Origin: Ruminococcus flavefaciens
GTDB taxonomy: Bacteria; Bacillota; Clostridia; Oscillospirales; Ruminococcaceae
Reading direction: 5' to 3'
Length of the DNA: 64,000 nt
NCBI GenBank assembly: GCA_023662725.1
Contig: JAMPIL010000002.1
Location: 62,001 to 126,000, forward strand
The translations under genes were made by a program, and so were the position numbers. Every line of letters begins with the position of its first letter. The first letter of the stretch is position 1. Of this stretch, positions 1-8,486 are shown one piece after another. Below the pieces are notes generated by a model that worked only from the letters and a program-made list of their open reading frames with translations, was not told the origin of the DNA and did not search any database.

Positions 1-1
1 T

Positions 2-184
2 CTGATTCCGAATACAGGAATCAGCCTTCCGTTTTTCAGCTACGGCGGAACGGCTTTGATAATGCAGCTTGCGGAAATGGGAATAATGCTTAATATTTCT
101 CAGCAGAAATATTATCCCGATGATAAGCCTGTCGTCAAACGCAGGAGAAAACCGGAGCCGTATCAGGAGCTGAAAAATGCGTAA
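2..184 (+). CDS. ftsW: FtsW/RodA-family protein, C-terminal end only
   Basis: This is the last 60 codons of a gene that begins before the window. The reading frame opens with [18 protein letters not shown], the conserved C-terminal loop and helix of SEDS peptidoglycan glycosyltransferases (FtsW, RodA, SpoVE), followed by a basic cytoplasmic tail. FtsW polymerises lipid II at the division septum. The position directly before murG, in a cluster with murA, ftsQ and ftsZ, favours FtsW over RodA, but SpoVE cannot be excluded from the end alone. It ends 12 bases before murG and is probably cotranscribed with it. Confidence 0.85.
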   Translation: MIPNTGISLPFFSYGGTALIMQLAEMGIMLNISQQKYYPDDKPVVKRRRKPEPYQELKNA

Positions 185-196
185 AGGAGCAATTTT

Positions 197-1336
197 ATGA
201 GAGTTTTAATAGCCTGCGGAGGAACGGGAGGACATATCAATCCCGGTCTTGCAATTGCTGATATTATAAAGTCAAAGTATCCGGATTCAGAATTTCTTTT
301 TGCCGGAACACCTAAAGGTATGGAATCAAAGCTTGTTCCGAAAGCCGGATACAGGCTTGAAACGATAAAGGTCGCCGGATTTCAGCGAAAGATCTCGCTT
401 GAGAATATCGGCAGAAATGCAAAAGCCGTTGCATATCTTGCTGCATCAGGAAAAAGAGCCAAAGAGATAATCAAGAACTTCAAGCCTGATATCGCTATCG
501 GAACCGGAGGTTATGCAGCAGGTCCTGTAATAAGAAAAGCCGCTAAAATGGGTATTCCAACTGCTATACACGAGCAGAACGCTTATCCGGGAGTTACAAA
601 TAAGCTGCTTTCAAAAGAAGTTGATTTTGTTATGCTGACTGTTATCGAGGCTCTTGATTTTATGGATAAAAGTAAGTTTGAGTACGCTGTTACCGGTCTG
701 CCTGTAAGAAGCAATATCAATACGATGAGCAAAGCCGAGGCAAGAAAAAAACTTGGTATGGATGATAGTTTCACTATCCTCTCGTTCGGAGGAAGTCTCG
801 GCGCAGGATGTATAAACGATACCATGACGGAAACTATCAAATGGCATACGAAAAATAATCTTAAAATAAATCATATCCATGGCTATGGCGGAATGGGAAA
901 AGATTCATTTCCGCAGGCAATGAAGGAAGCGGGAATTCCTCTTAAAAGCGGCAGGCTGAGAATAACTGAATACATAAATGATATGGATGTTTGTCTTGCG
1001 GCAGCAGATCTCGTTATATGCCGTTCAGGAGCTTCAACTCTCGCCGAGCTTGAGGCAGCCGGAAAAGCCTCTATTCTTATTCCGTCGCCGATAGTTGCCG
1101 GAAATCATCAGTACCACAATGCAATGGTTCTTGGAAAAGCCGGAGCTGCTGTTGTTATTGAGCAGAAAGATGTTACAAATGATAAAATAATCGCTGAGAT
1201 CGAAAATCTCTATAATTCGCCGGATAAAGTGGAAATCATGTCGGAGTGCGCAGCAAAGCTTCATCTTGCCGATACGAACAGCAGAATTCTTGCGGTTATA
1301 GATAAGCTTATTTTCAAGGGGACGCTGTCCTCTTGA
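197..1336 (+). CDS. murG: UDP-GlcNAc:lipid I N-acetylglucosaminyltransferase MurG
   Basis: MurG transfers GlcNAc from UDP-GlcNAc onto lipid I at the inner face of the membrane, making lipid II. The 379-residue length fits the family. The N-terminal glycine-rich GGTGGH loop (residues 8-13), the second-domain SFGGSLGA loop, and the donor-binding SGASTLAELEAAGK region near residue 275 are all present. The start is preceded by an AAAGGAGC ribosome site. The last six codons (KGTLSS and stop) lie inside a dispersed repeat found twice more in the window, so the C-terminus appears to be set by the repeat. It belongs to the ftsW-murG-murA-ftsQ-ftsZ cluster. Confidence 0.95.
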   Translation: MRVLIACGGTGGHINPGLAIADIIKSKYPDSEFLFAGTPKGMESKLVPKAGYRLETIKVAGFQRKISLENIGRNAKAVAYLAASGKRAKEIIKNFKPDIAIGTGGYAAGPVIRKAAKMGIPTAIHEQNAYPGVTNKLLSKEVDFVMLTVIEALDFMDKSKFEYAVTGLPVRSNINTMSKAEARKKLGMDDSFTILSFGGSLGAGCINDTMTETIKWHTKNNLKINHIHGYGGMGKDSFPQAMKEAGIPLKSGRLRITEYINDMDVCLAAADLVICRSGASTLAELEAAGKASILIPSPIVAGNHQYHNAMVLGKAGAAVVIEQKDVTNDKIIAEIENLYNSPDKVEIMSECAAKLHLADTNSRILAVIDKLIFKGTLSS

Positions 1337-1382
1337 ACTCCCGCCAAAGGGTGAATTTACCCTTTGGAAACCCGGTATTAAT
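1316..1382 (+). repeat. Dispersed repeat, copy A (murG 3' end)
   Basis: This copy begins AAGGGGACGCTGTCCTCTT and ends CCCTTTGGAAACCCGGTATT. The same two blocks occur at 55645-55690 in direct orientation and, more diverged, at 51733-51799 in reverse orientation. Unlike copy C it holds an extra segment that forms a perfect inverted repeat, CCAAAGGGT and ACCCTTTGG with a GAATTT loop (1344-1367). It has no coding capacity of its own and overlaps the murG stop codon. It resembles a small non-autonomous intergenic element, but no terminal inverted repeats or target duplications are clear. Confidence 0.7.
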
Positions 1383-1515
1383 TCATCAATTTTGACAAGA
1401 GATAAAGAGAACAGAATCTCTTGAACAAGGCTTATCAAAAGCCAAAAAAACTGCGCTCTGTAACCAATATCTGCCGATCAGCATAATATACAGAAAAATG
1501 CTGTGAGGTGGTATA

Positions 1516-2775
1516 ATGCAGAAATTTATTATAAACGGCGGAAAAAGGCTGAGAGGAGAACTTGCTCTGCAAGGAAGCAAAAACAGCGCATTGCCTATTA
1601 TGGCGGCGTCGCTTCTTTGCAAGGGGGAGTGCATTCTTCATAACTGCCCTAAACTTACAGATGTTTATTCAGCAGCGAGAATTCTTAACTGCGTCGGATG
1701 CAGGTGCAATTTTTCAGAAAATACGGCGGTGATAGATTCTTCGGTAATAAGCGAAACGGCGGTTTCGGAAGAACTTATGCGTGAGATGCGGTCGTCCATT
1801 ATTTTTATGGGAGCTATGCTCGGAAGCGCAGGCGAATGTACCGTTAGTATTCCGGGAGGATGCGAGCTTGGTCCTCGTCCTATCGATATGCACCTTGCCG
1901 CAATGCGGAAAATGGGTGTTGATATTAAAGAAGGCAATGGCAGGATAGTATGCAAGGCAGCCTCTGGGAAAGCACATGGGGCAAAAATTTCCCTTTCATT
2001 TCCGTCTGTCGGCGCAACAGAAAATATTATTCTCTGCGCTGTTACAGCCGATGGTGAAACTATCATAAATAATGCCGCAAGAGAACCGGAAATTTCCGAT
2101 TTATGCGGTTTTCTCCGTTCTTGCGGAGCTGAAATTTCCGGTGATGGTGAAAGCAGGATTATCATAAACGGTAAAGAAAAACTTCATGGATGTGAATACT
2201 CCATTATGCCTGACAGGATCGTTGCAGCAACTTATCTTTCAATGATCGCTGCATCAGGCGGAGAAATTATACTTAGAAATGCCTGCGTTCCCGAAACAGA
2301 GCCGTTTATCTCGGTTCTTGAGCAGACGGGGTGCAGTATTTATGCGGGAGAAAATAAAATTTTTCTTCGAAGCGGAGCAAGACTGAAAGCTATAAGAGAC
2401 AGAATACGAACTATGCCTCATCCGGGTTTCCCGACTGATGCTCAGTCTGTTCTTATGGCAGCGCTTTTAACGGCGGACGGCACAAGCGTTTTCGAGGAAA
2501 ATATCTTCGATTGCCGATATCGTCATGTTGACGCTTTTATTAAAATGGGAGCTGATATTCAGGTTCTCGGCAAGGTTGCGGTCATAAAGGGAGTGCCGTC
2601 GCTTTACGGAGCTTCTGTTGAAGCTACCGACCTTCGTGGCGGAGCGGCAATGGCTATTGCGGCTCTTGCAGCAGACGGAGAAACTGAAATTTCTAAAATC
2701 TCCCACATAGACAGAGGATACGAAAAATTTGAGGACGCTGTCAGAGCGCTCGGCGGAGATATTCGCAGAGTCTGA
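1516..2775 (+). CDS. murA: UDP-N-acetylglucosamine 1-carboxyvinyltransferase MurA
   Basis: MurA transfers enolpyruvate from PEP to UDP-GlcNAc, the first committed step of peptidoglycan synthesis. The 419 residues cover the whole EPSP-synthase fold. The N-terminal GSKNSALPIMAASLL segment and the catalytic-loop Cys (Cys116 in PGGCELGPRP) are intact, so a fosfomycin-sensitive active site is expected. The start follows a GTGAGGTGG ribosome site. A 179-base gap containing repeat copy A separates it from murG, so it may have its own promoter, but I see no convincing one. ftsQ follows 19 bases after the stop. Confidence 0.95.
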   Translation: MQKFIINGGKRLRGELALQGSKNSALPIMAASLLCKGECILHNCPKLTDVYSAARILNCVGCRCNFSENTAVIDSSVISETAVSEELMREMRSSIIFMGAMLGSAGECTVSIPGGCELGPRPIDMHLAAMRKMGVDIKEGNGRIVCKAASGKAHGAKISLSFPSVGATENIILCAVTADGETIINNAAREPEISDLCGFLRSCGAEISGDGESRIIINGKEKLHGCEYSIMPDRIVAATYLSMIAASGGEIILRNACVPETEPFISVLEQTGCSIYAGENKIFLRSGARLKAIRDRIRTMPHPGFPTDAQSVLMAALLTADGTSVFEENIFDCRYRHVDAFIKMGADIQVLGKVAVIKGVPSLYGASVEATDLRGGAAMAIAALAADGETEISKISHIDRGYEKFEDAVRALGGDIRRV

Positions 2776-2794
2776 CAACTGATATGGAGAAAAT

Positions 2795-3898
2795 ATGAAA
2801 GATGTTGAGAAAACTAATGTCGAAAGAAATAACAGCCGAAAACGTATAAGAAGACGGCGCAGATGGAACAATTTGTATGGACTTGCGGTAATTTTGCTCG
2901 TTCTTACAGTCGGAATAACGATTTGTTACACATTCCTTTTCAATATAAGCGAGATTCGGGTTTCAGGAGAATCAGATATTTATTCAGCGGAGGAAATAGT
3001 TTCTGCTTCCGGAATAAACCAAGGTGATAACCTTCTGAGACTCGATTCCGAAGAATGCGAAAAAATGATTCTGGACAAGCTTTTATATGTAGAAACGGCT
3101 GAGATATCAAAAAAATTCCCGTCATCTATCGAGATCAAGGTAACAAGATGTGTTCCGGCGTTTAATATCTATTATGACGGCGGTTCGCTTTTAGTGAGCA
3201 AAAAAGGTAAAATTCTTGAGGATAACGGAAATGGAAATATAACCAATGGTTTGCCTGTTATTCAAGGTTTGGAACCGTCCGATATGACCACAGGAAAAAA
3301 TATACTATCCGGAAATGAACATAAAAATGAAGCTTTTCAAGCGTTTGTAAAAAATCTTGATTCGGCAGGTGAAAATGAGATAACAGCTATTGATTTGACA
3401 GATGAATTCAGCATAATCGTTAATTACAAGAACGGTATGGTTTTCAAAATGGGCGGCTGGAACGATATTGAATATAAACTGGATCTTGCGGCAAGCGTTA
3501 TGGAGGATGAATCTGTTAAGGGCAAAAAAGGTTATCTTACCATGATCGGAACAAATCAGTGCAGTTTCAGAACTTCCGATTCGCCTGCCAGTGTTCCGGG
3601 GAATATCGAATCTTCAAAATCGGATAAAACTGATGAAAACAGCAGCGGCGAATCCAATCCGGAACAAGAAGCTATGTTCAGTGAATATAATAACCAGAAT
3701 AATCCCGATCCTACCGAGCCAACCTCTGAGCTCGACGATTCGGGTTTGGACAATTCCTATTCAGACAATTACAACGATTGGGATAACGGCTATGATACCA
3801 ATGATTATGGCTACGATAACGGTTATGATTACGGATATGGTGATAATTATGACTGGAATGATTACGGCGGAGATTATTCGTACGACTATAGCTATTAA
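2795..3898 (+). CDS. ftsQ: Cell division protein FtsQ/DivIB with Asp/Asn/Tyr-rich tail
   Basis: FtsQ/DivIB is a bitopic divisome protein that links FtsB/L to the septal synthases. A basic cytoplasmic N-terminus (residues 1-27) is followed by one membrane segment (about 28-50), a POTRA domain (ISEIRVSGES onward) and a beta domain to about residue 255. From about 265 the chain is low complexity: first Ser/Glu/Pro-rich, then about 50 residues made almost only of Asp, Asn, Tyr, Gly and Ser, ending at the C-terminus. The tail is extracytoplasmic and is not part of the usual family. It lies in the murA-ftsQ-ftsZ cluster, with a promoter for ftsZ after it. Confidence 0.88.
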   Translation: MKDVEKTNVERNNSRKRIRRRRRWNNLYGLAVILLVLTVGITICYTFLFNISEIRVSGESDIYSAEEIVSASGINQGDNLLRLDSEECEKMILDKLLYVETAEISKKFPSSIEIKVTRCVPAFNIYYDGGSLLVSKKGKILEDNGNGNITNGLPVIQGLEPSDMTTGKNILSGNEHKNEAFQAFVKNLDSAGENEITAIDLTDEFSIIVNYKNGMVFKMGGWNDIEYKLDLAASVMEDESVKGKKGYLTMIGTNQCSFRTSDSPASVPGNIESSKSDKTDENSSGESNPEQEAMFSEYNNQNNPDPTEPTSELDDSGLDNSYSDNYNDWDNGYDTNDYGYDNGYDYGYGDNYDWNDYGGDYSYDYSY

Positions 3899-3985
3899 AA
3901 ATATAATACGATTTGTATAAAATATCATGAATTGTAATAGCGGTATTGTTCAATGTGCCGAAATTTGAAAAAATAGAATTATAAC

Positions 3986-4014
3986 TTGCAAAAAAGAAGA
4001 TATTATGATAAAAT
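3986..4014 (+). promoter_or_regulatory. Probable sigma-A promoter of ftsZ
   Basis: TTGCAA and TAAAAT are separated by exactly 17 bases, about 70 bases before the ftsZ start. The region between ftsQ and ftsZ is A+T-rich. Both hexamers deviate from consensus, so the call is moderate. Confidence 0.5.
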
Positions 4015-4084
4015 ATAAAGTGTAATTATAGTGTGTAATTAGCTTTAGTTAAAATACAGGATAGTTCAATAGGAGGAGTTAATA

Positions 4085-5212
4085 ATGTCAGATTTCAATT
4101 ACGAAGAAGCACTCGAGCCGGATGTTAATATTAAGGTCATCGGCGTAGGCGGAGGTGGCGGAAATGCCGTAAACTGCATGGTTGATTCGGGTGTTAGTAA
4201 TATAGAATATATTGCAGTTAATACAGATGCTAAGGCTCTTAATAAATCAAAAGCAACAACAAGAATTCCGATCGGCGCTAAGCTTACAAAGGGCAGAGGC
4301 GCAGGAAATAAGCCGGAGATCGGTCAGAGAAGTGCAGAGGAAAACCGTGATGAGATCGAAACACATCTCAAAGGCGCTGATATGATCTTTATTACTGCCG
4401 GTATGGGCGGCGGCACGGGTACGGGAGCTGCTCCTGTTGTAGCTAAGATCGCTAAGGAAATGGATATCCTTACTGTTGCCGTTGTAACAAAGCCGTTCCT
4501 TTTTGAAAGAGAACAGAAAATGGCTCAGGCTGAAAAAGGTATTGCTGAGCTTAAAAAATATGTTGACTCGCTTATAGTTATCCCTAACGAAAGACTTCTT
4601 GTCGGACTTGACAAGCCTCTTACAATGATGCAGTCTTTCGCACTTTCAGATGATGTCCTCAAAACAGGTGTAAAGAGCATTTCAGATCTTATCGTTGAGG
4701 AAGGATACATAAATCTTGATTTTGCTGACGTTTCAACCATTATGAAGGGTGCAGGTTATGCTCATATGGCTATTGGTCATGGTTCAGGCAAGGATAAGGC
4801 GAGAGATGCTGCTAATGCCGTTATCTCCAGCCCGTTGCTTGAAACTTCGATTTCCGGTGCAAAAAGACTTCTCATCAATATCGCTATGTCTGAAGATATT
4901 CTTTCTTCTGATGTTGATGCGGCTACAAAGATGATCACTGATACTGCTGCTGACGGTGTTGAGTTTATCTTCGGTACTGCATTCAAGGAAGATATGCAGG
5001 ATGAGATGATGATTACTGTTATCGCTGCCGGTTTTGAAGATGAGTCAGAGTCGTCTACAGCTTCATCTTCCGATGCTTCTTCAGATGAGGATGTAATTCA
5101 GATAGACAATCCACTTATCGATGGACTCGGACTTGGTGACAGCACTCCTAAGGCACCTGTTTCAACTCCTGATTATGACCTTGATGACATCTTTAAGATG
5201 CTGGGTAACTGA
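4085..5212 (+). CDS. ftsZ: Cell division GTPase FtsZ
   Basis: FtsZ is the tubulin-like GTPase that forms the Z ring. The nucleotide-binding [10 protein letters not shown] at residues 21-30, the tubulin signature [10 protein letters not shown] near residue 105, and the T7-loop region are all present. The core ends near residue 315 and is followed by a short acidic, Ser-rich linker and the C-terminal peptide DDIFKMLGN, which is expected to bind division partners. The 375-residue length is normal. The start follows an AGGAGG site. A strong terminator follows the stop. Confidence 0.97.
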   Translation: MSDFNYEEALEPDVNIKVIGVGGGGGNAVNCMVDSGVSNIEYIAVNTDAKALNKSKATTRIPIGAKLTKGRGAGNKPEIGQRSAEENRDEIETHLKGADMIFITAGMGGGTGTGAAPVVAKIAKEMDILTVAVVTKPFLFEREQKMAQAEKGIAELKKYVDSLIVIPNERLLVGLDKPLTMMQSFALSDDVLKTGVKSISDLIVEEGYINLDFADVSTIMKGAGYAHMAIGHGSGKDKARDAANAVISSPLLETSISGAKRLLINIAMSEDILSSDVDAATKMITDTAADGVEFIFGTAFKEDMQDEMMITVIAAGFEDESESSTASSSDASSDEDVIQIDNPLIDGLGLGDSTPKAPVSTPDYDLDDIFKMLGN

Positions 5213-5223
5213 TTAAATCTTTT

Positions 5224-5262
5224 AAGCGGTTTCTCTTCTGAAGAAACCGCTTTTAGTTTTTT
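5224..5262 (+). terminator. Rho-independent terminator after ftsZ
   Basis: An 11-bp perfect stem (AAGCGGTTTCT with AGAAACCGCTT) has a short loop and is followed by TTAGTTTTTT. It closes the division cluster. Confidence 0.9.
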
Positions 5263-5514
5263 ATGCATTTGCATGAATCTTGACAATCATCGTAATTGTG
5301 ATATACAAATAGTAACTTTCATACGAAACTTATGTAAAATGTATACTTAAAGTTGATTTCTGATGAGCGTGTATATTAAAATGCACTAAAAATTATATGA
5401 AATTTCTACATATTAATAGTTGAAATTATGTATTGAATATGTTATAATTAATTGTAAGGTATATTTCCTTTAATTATTATTACCTCGGCTTACCGTAGGG
5501 GATTGGAGTTTGCA
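5263..5514. other. Intergenic region between ftsZ terminator and divIVA-like gene
   Basis: About 250 bases of very A+T-rich sequence with no plausible gene. It holds the promoter at 5420-5448. Nothing else was recognised. Confidence 0.6.
5420..5448 (+). promoter_or_regulatory. Sigma-A promoter of the DivIVA-like gene
   Basis: TTGAAA and a perfect TATAAT are separated by 17 bases, with TG just before the -10 box. The start codon is 67 bases downstream of the -10. Confidence 0.75.
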
Positions 5515-7053
5515 ATGGATGAACCAACAATATTAAGAGAAACTAAAATCGGTCAAAAAGGATTTGTCAAAGAAGATGTTATGACATATCTGGATGAGCT
5601 TAACTCTAAGATCGTTTCCCTTGAGGGAGAACTGAAATCAGCTAAAGTAACCGGTCCTGCCGATCCTCAGGAGCTGACAAAATACCGCAATCAGGTTGAT
5701 AGCCTTCAGGAGAAACTCAATGCTTCAAACAATGCTTTGAGAAGCTCTAAAAAGGAAATTGAAGAGCTAAAAAAACAGCATGAAGACGATCAGAAACTTA
5801 TTTCACAGCTTAAAGCCGGCGGATCAGGCGCTGTTGCAGCTGCTGCACAGTCTAATGCTCAGACAGCCGCTGCCCTTGAAGCTGCGAAAAAGGAAATAGA
5901 TAAACTTAAAGCTCAGCTTAAAGATGTTGAATCTAAGGCTTCTTCTGCTCCGGCAGTGCAGCCAAATGCACAGCAGAATCCTCAGACAGCCGCTGCCCTT
6001 GAAGCTGCAAAGAAAGAAATTGATAAGCTTCGCTCTCAGCTTAAAGCTGCTGAACAGAAGTCTGCTGCTCCTGTGCCTGCTGCAAATACAGTAAACAATG
6101 AAGAGTTTGAAAAGACTAAGCAGGAACTTGCAAAAATAAAATCAGAACTTGAAACTAAGTCTAAGGAAATTTCAGAAAAGGATAGCAAGATTGACAGGCT
6201 GACTAAGGATAATGCAGCAGCAATCGCACAGAAAGACGCTGAAATCGTTAAACTTAACAGCGAGATAACTACGCTTAAAGAGAGCGCATCTGATCCTACT
6301 GCACAGATGGGATTACTCTTTGCTGAAGCTCAGAAAACTGTAAATTCGCTGAAAACTCAGGCTAAAATTGATGCTGACAAAACAACGGCAGAAGCAAAAG
6401 AAAAGGCAGAAAAGATTCTTAATGAAGCGAATGAAACTGCTGAAAAAACTATTGCCAATGCAAATACAACAGCTGAAATTTGCATCAAGGAAGCTAATGA
6501 TCAAGCAAAGGTGACTGTTGAAAACGCTAACAGTCATGCTGATAAGGTTAATCAGATGTCGTCTACAGTGCGCACAATGCTTCTTAATGAGATCGAAAGC
6601 GTTAATACTAAATTTAATGACATTACATCCGTTCTTAATCGCCTTACAAGTCAGGCAGGTGATCGTATGAGCGAAGCACAGCTTATAATTGGTGAAGCTC
6701 GTAAGGCTGTAAGTAAAAATGAGTCTGAGGACGTTAAGAAAATGGATGCCCCAAAGGCTGGTTTTAAGGCTTCCGAAGCCCCAAAAGCTGTTATGTCAGA
6801 TCTCGGAACTCCGTCTCAGAAAGCGTCGCTAAAGTCGGCTGATCCATTCGCTGAAATAGGTTCAGCAGAATCTTATCAGAAGAAGACTTCGGGATATAAT
6901 CATACAGTAAATTCACATAATAAAAATGCTGCTACTTCTCAGCCGGAGCAGTCTAAACAGCCGCAGCCAGCTAAGAAGAACAATTTCAGCTTCGATATGG
7001 CAGAGCTTTTGAAGGCTGCTGAAGAGGAAGCTGCAAAGAATCCAGAAGCATAA
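5515..7053 (+). CDS. DivIVA-like coiled-coil protein with internal repeat
   Basis: The N-terminus (about residues 8-35, with KGFVKEDVMTYLDELN) matches the lipid-binding start of DivIVA/GpsB/SepIVA proteins, which act at division sites or poles. The rest is mostly Lys/Glu/Ala-rich coiled coil (about 35-370) and a disordered, Pro/Lys/Ser-rich C-terminus. One segment, beginning QTAAALEAAKKEIDKL, occurs twice 41 residues apart (near 115 and 156), with near-identical DNA. The ATG at 5515 is chosen over an in-frame TTG at 5503, because GGAG sits 6 bases before the ATG. The position after ftsZ supports a division or polar scaffold role; the exact role is unknown. Confidence 0.75.
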   Translation: MDEPTILRETKIGQKGFVKEDVMTYLDELNSKIVSLEGELKSAKVTGPADPQELTKYRNQVDSLQEKLNASNNALRSSKKEIEELKKQHEDDQKLISQLKAGGSGAVAAAAQSNAQTAAALEAAKKEIDKLKAQLKDVESKASSAPAVQPNAQQNPQTAAALEAAKKEIDKLRSQLKAAEQKSAAPVPAANTVNNEEFEKTKQELAKIKSELETKSKEISEKDSKIDRLTKDNAAAIAQKDAEIVKLNSEITTLKESASDPTAQMGLLFAEAQKTVNSLKTQAKIDADKTTAEAKEKAEKILNEANETAEKTIANANTTAEICIKEANDQAKVTVENANSHADKVNQMSSTVRTMLLNEIESVNTKFNDITSVLNRLTSQAGDRMSEAQLIIGEARKAVSKNESEDVKKMDAPKAGFKASEAPKAVMSDLGTPSQKASLKSADPFAEIGSAESYQKKTSGYNHTVNSHNKNAATSQPEQSKQPQPAKKNNFSFDMAELLKAAEEEAAKNPEA

Positions 7054-7161
7054 AATGAATCAGGCAGCGTTGATCTGATATTTTTCGGATCAACAGACTT
7101 GCCTATACTCTTTACAAAATGATTATGTTGGCAAAATGCCGTTTGTACAGCACAATTCGGA

Positions 7162-7749
7162 ATGTTGGTGGATATCTTGTTCGATTTGGACTTCAATTTG
7201 AATGAATTTTGTAGTAAAACGGATGAAGAATTGGTTAGGCTCGCACGAAATAATAAAAGTGCAGCCGCAGTTCTTTTGTCTCGCTACTCTAGACTTATTT
7301 CTATTAAATCGGAAATTTATGCATATTCAAATACCGACAGTGAGGATCTGCGTCAGGAAGGAATATTAGCTCTTCTTAAGGCAATTGCTTCTTTTGAATT
7401 TGAAAGAGGATTTAAATTTTCAACATTTGCTGAAGTTTGTATTATAAATCGTATGCGTACTATTTCGGCAGTCGGTTCAAAAAAATCTTTCAAATCGGAA
7501 AGCATTGATGATATAATCGAAGCAGATGATCTGTCCGTTGATGAAACTCCGGAAAGCATTTATTTGTATAAAGAGTTTATAACTGAATTGTCAAGCGGAA
7601 TCAAGTCCGTGTTATTTTCAATTGAATTAAAGGTATTTAATCTTTGTATGCAAGGATTAAGTTACCGATCTATCGCCGAAAAACTTGGTGTTTCAGAAAA
7701 AACAGTTGATAATGCAGTTCAGCGTGCCGGGAAAAAATCCGTGCACTAA
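7162..7749 (+). CDS. RNA polymerase sigma-70 family factor, SigH-like
   Basis: This 195-residue protein has sigma region 2 (EELVRLARNNKSAAAVLLSRY; SEDLRQEGILALLKAI; FSTFAEVCIINRM) and a region 4 helix-turn-helix (LSYRSIAEKLGVSEKTVDNAV). Region 2 closely resembles SigH, which controls entry into sporulation in Firmicutes, and the window also has a spore-coat-DNA protein gene (SASP). It could instead be another minor sigma. No clear ribosome site precedes the ATG; in-frame TTG and GTG codons shortly after it are alternatives. A hairpin (7069-7094) lies upstream. Confidence 0.75.
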   Translation: MLVDILFDLDFNLNEFCSKTDEELVRLARNNKSAAAVLLSRYSRLISIKSEIYAYSNTDSEDLRQEGILALLKAIASFEFERGFKFSTFAEVCIINRMRTISAVGSKKSFKSESIDDIIEADDLSVDETPESIYLYKEFITELSSGIKSVLFSIELKVFNLCMQGLSYRSIAEKLGVSEKTVDNAVQRAGKKSVH

Positions 7750-7765
7750 TTTCCAAATTGAACAT

Positions 7766-7829
7766 GACCGTGTAGCTTAAATCAAGAGCGTTGTTTAACA
7801 AAGATGTAGGTGTAAGTCCAACCGTGGTC
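7766..7829 (+). other. tRNA-like relic (tRNA-Asn-like), truncated
   Basis: The 64 bases fold like a tRNA. The 7-bp acceptor stem is GACCGTG (7766-7772) with CGTGGTC (7823-7829), including two G-U pairs. TA is followed by a 4-bp D stem, GCTT with GAGC (7775-7778, 7786-7789). The T arm is GTAGG, loop TGTAAGT, CCAAC (7806-7822) with one mismatch. The anticodon arm is about 6 bases too short and pairs as TTGT-TTA-ACAA. The D loop lacks GG, the T loop lacks TTC, and no CCA follows. The order and text resemble tRNA-Asn. It is either a decayed tRNA gene or a tRNA-mimic leader for the next gene. Confidence 0.45.
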
Positions 7830-7855
7830 CAAATATTTTAAGCGAGGTATTAAAA

Positions 7856-8131
7856 ATGTACGAAGACAAGACATTAGTTTGCAAAGAGTGTGGAAATGAG
7901 TTTATTTTCTCCGCTGGCGAACAGGAATTTTACGCAGAGAAAGGCTTTGTAAACGAGCCGCAGAGATGTAAGGCTTGCCGTGACGCAAGAAAAAATGCTG
8001 GCAGAACAGAAAGAGTTATGTATACTGCTACATGTGCTTCATGCGGTTGCGAGGCTAAGGTTCCTTTCGAGCCAAAGGAAGGCAGAGCTGTTTACTGCAG
8101 CGAGTGCTTTGCAAAAATGAACGAAGCTTAA
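7856..8131 (+). CDS. Small double zinc-ribbon protein
   Basis: The 91-residue protein has two CxxC-x(n)-CxxC units: CKEC with CKAC (residues 9-12 and 38-41), and CASC with CSEC near the C-terminus. Each pair of CxxC motifs should bind one zinc. The first unit fits the zf-trcl type probable zinc-binding family of Clostridia. The function is not known; the size and basic character suit nucleic-acid or protein binding. The start follows GCGAGG. The tRNA-like element lies in its leader. A weak terminator follows. Confidence 0.7.
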   Translation: MYEDKTLVCKECGNEFIFSAGEQEFYAEKGFVNEPQRCKACRDARKNAGRTERVMYTATCASCGCEAKVPFEPKEGRAVYCSECFAKMNEA

Positions 8132-8150
8132 TTTGTCGATAAATCCATTC

Positions 8151-8185
8151 AGCACAGCTTTTTTCTGGCTGTGCTTGGATTTTAT
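8151..8185 (+). terminator. Probable terminator after zinc-ribbon gene
   Basis: An 8-bp stem, AGCACAGC with GCTGTGCT, is followed by a mixed T-rich run (TGGATTTTATT). Confidence 0.5.
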
Positions 8186-8222
8186 TCGTATAAAATGTCA
8201 AAAATTGAAAGGATGTATTGCT

Positions 8223-8423
8223 ATGCAGATCACAAAAGAAACAATCATCGGAGATATTCTTGACGCTGATTTCAACGTTGCGCCTTTTTTCCTTGAAATG
8301 GGTATGCATTGTCTTGGATGCCCTGCTTCAAGAGGTGAATCAATCGAGGATGCCTGCGCCGTTCATGGAACAGATCCGGATGCTCTCGTTGAAAAGCTCA
8401 ACGCTTATTTTGCTTCTAAGTAA
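8223..8423 (+). CDS. DUF1858 domain protein
   Basis: The 66-residue protein is a single DUF1858 domain: ITKETIIGDIL, then the MGMHCLGCPAS motif with two Cys, then a helical C-terminus. The same domain occurs alone in many anaerobes and at the start of ScdA-type iron-sulfur repair proteins. The CxxC may bind metal or act in redox chemistry; the function is not established. The ATG at 8223 is chosen because AAAGGATG lies upstream and because the domain begins there; the reading frame is open further upstream but without a ribosome site. Confidence 0.8.
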   Translation: MQITKETIIGDILDADFNVAPFFLEMGMHCLGCPASRGESIEDACAVHGTDPDALVEKLNAYFASK

Positions 8424-8432
8424 TGCGATTTT

Positions 8433-8468
8433 CAGCGTGCTGTATAAAACGGCACGCTGTTATTTTTT
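8433..8468 (+). terminator. Rho-independent terminator after DUF1858 gene
   Basis: An 8-bp perfect stem (CAGCGTGC with GCACGCTG) and 11-base loop precede TTATTTTTT. Confidence 0.8.
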
Positions 8469-8486
8469 AGTGAATGAGGTGCAGAA

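Noticed and set aside
1034-1438. Minus-strand open frames across murG and other genes
   Set aside because: They overlap conserved genes in another frame, lack ribosome sites, and show no recognisable protein family.
3591-3920. Alternative frame of 109 codons at the end of ftsQ
   Set aside because: It is a by-product of the GAT/TAT-rich tail sequence, giving Ile/Met/Thr-rich nonsense.
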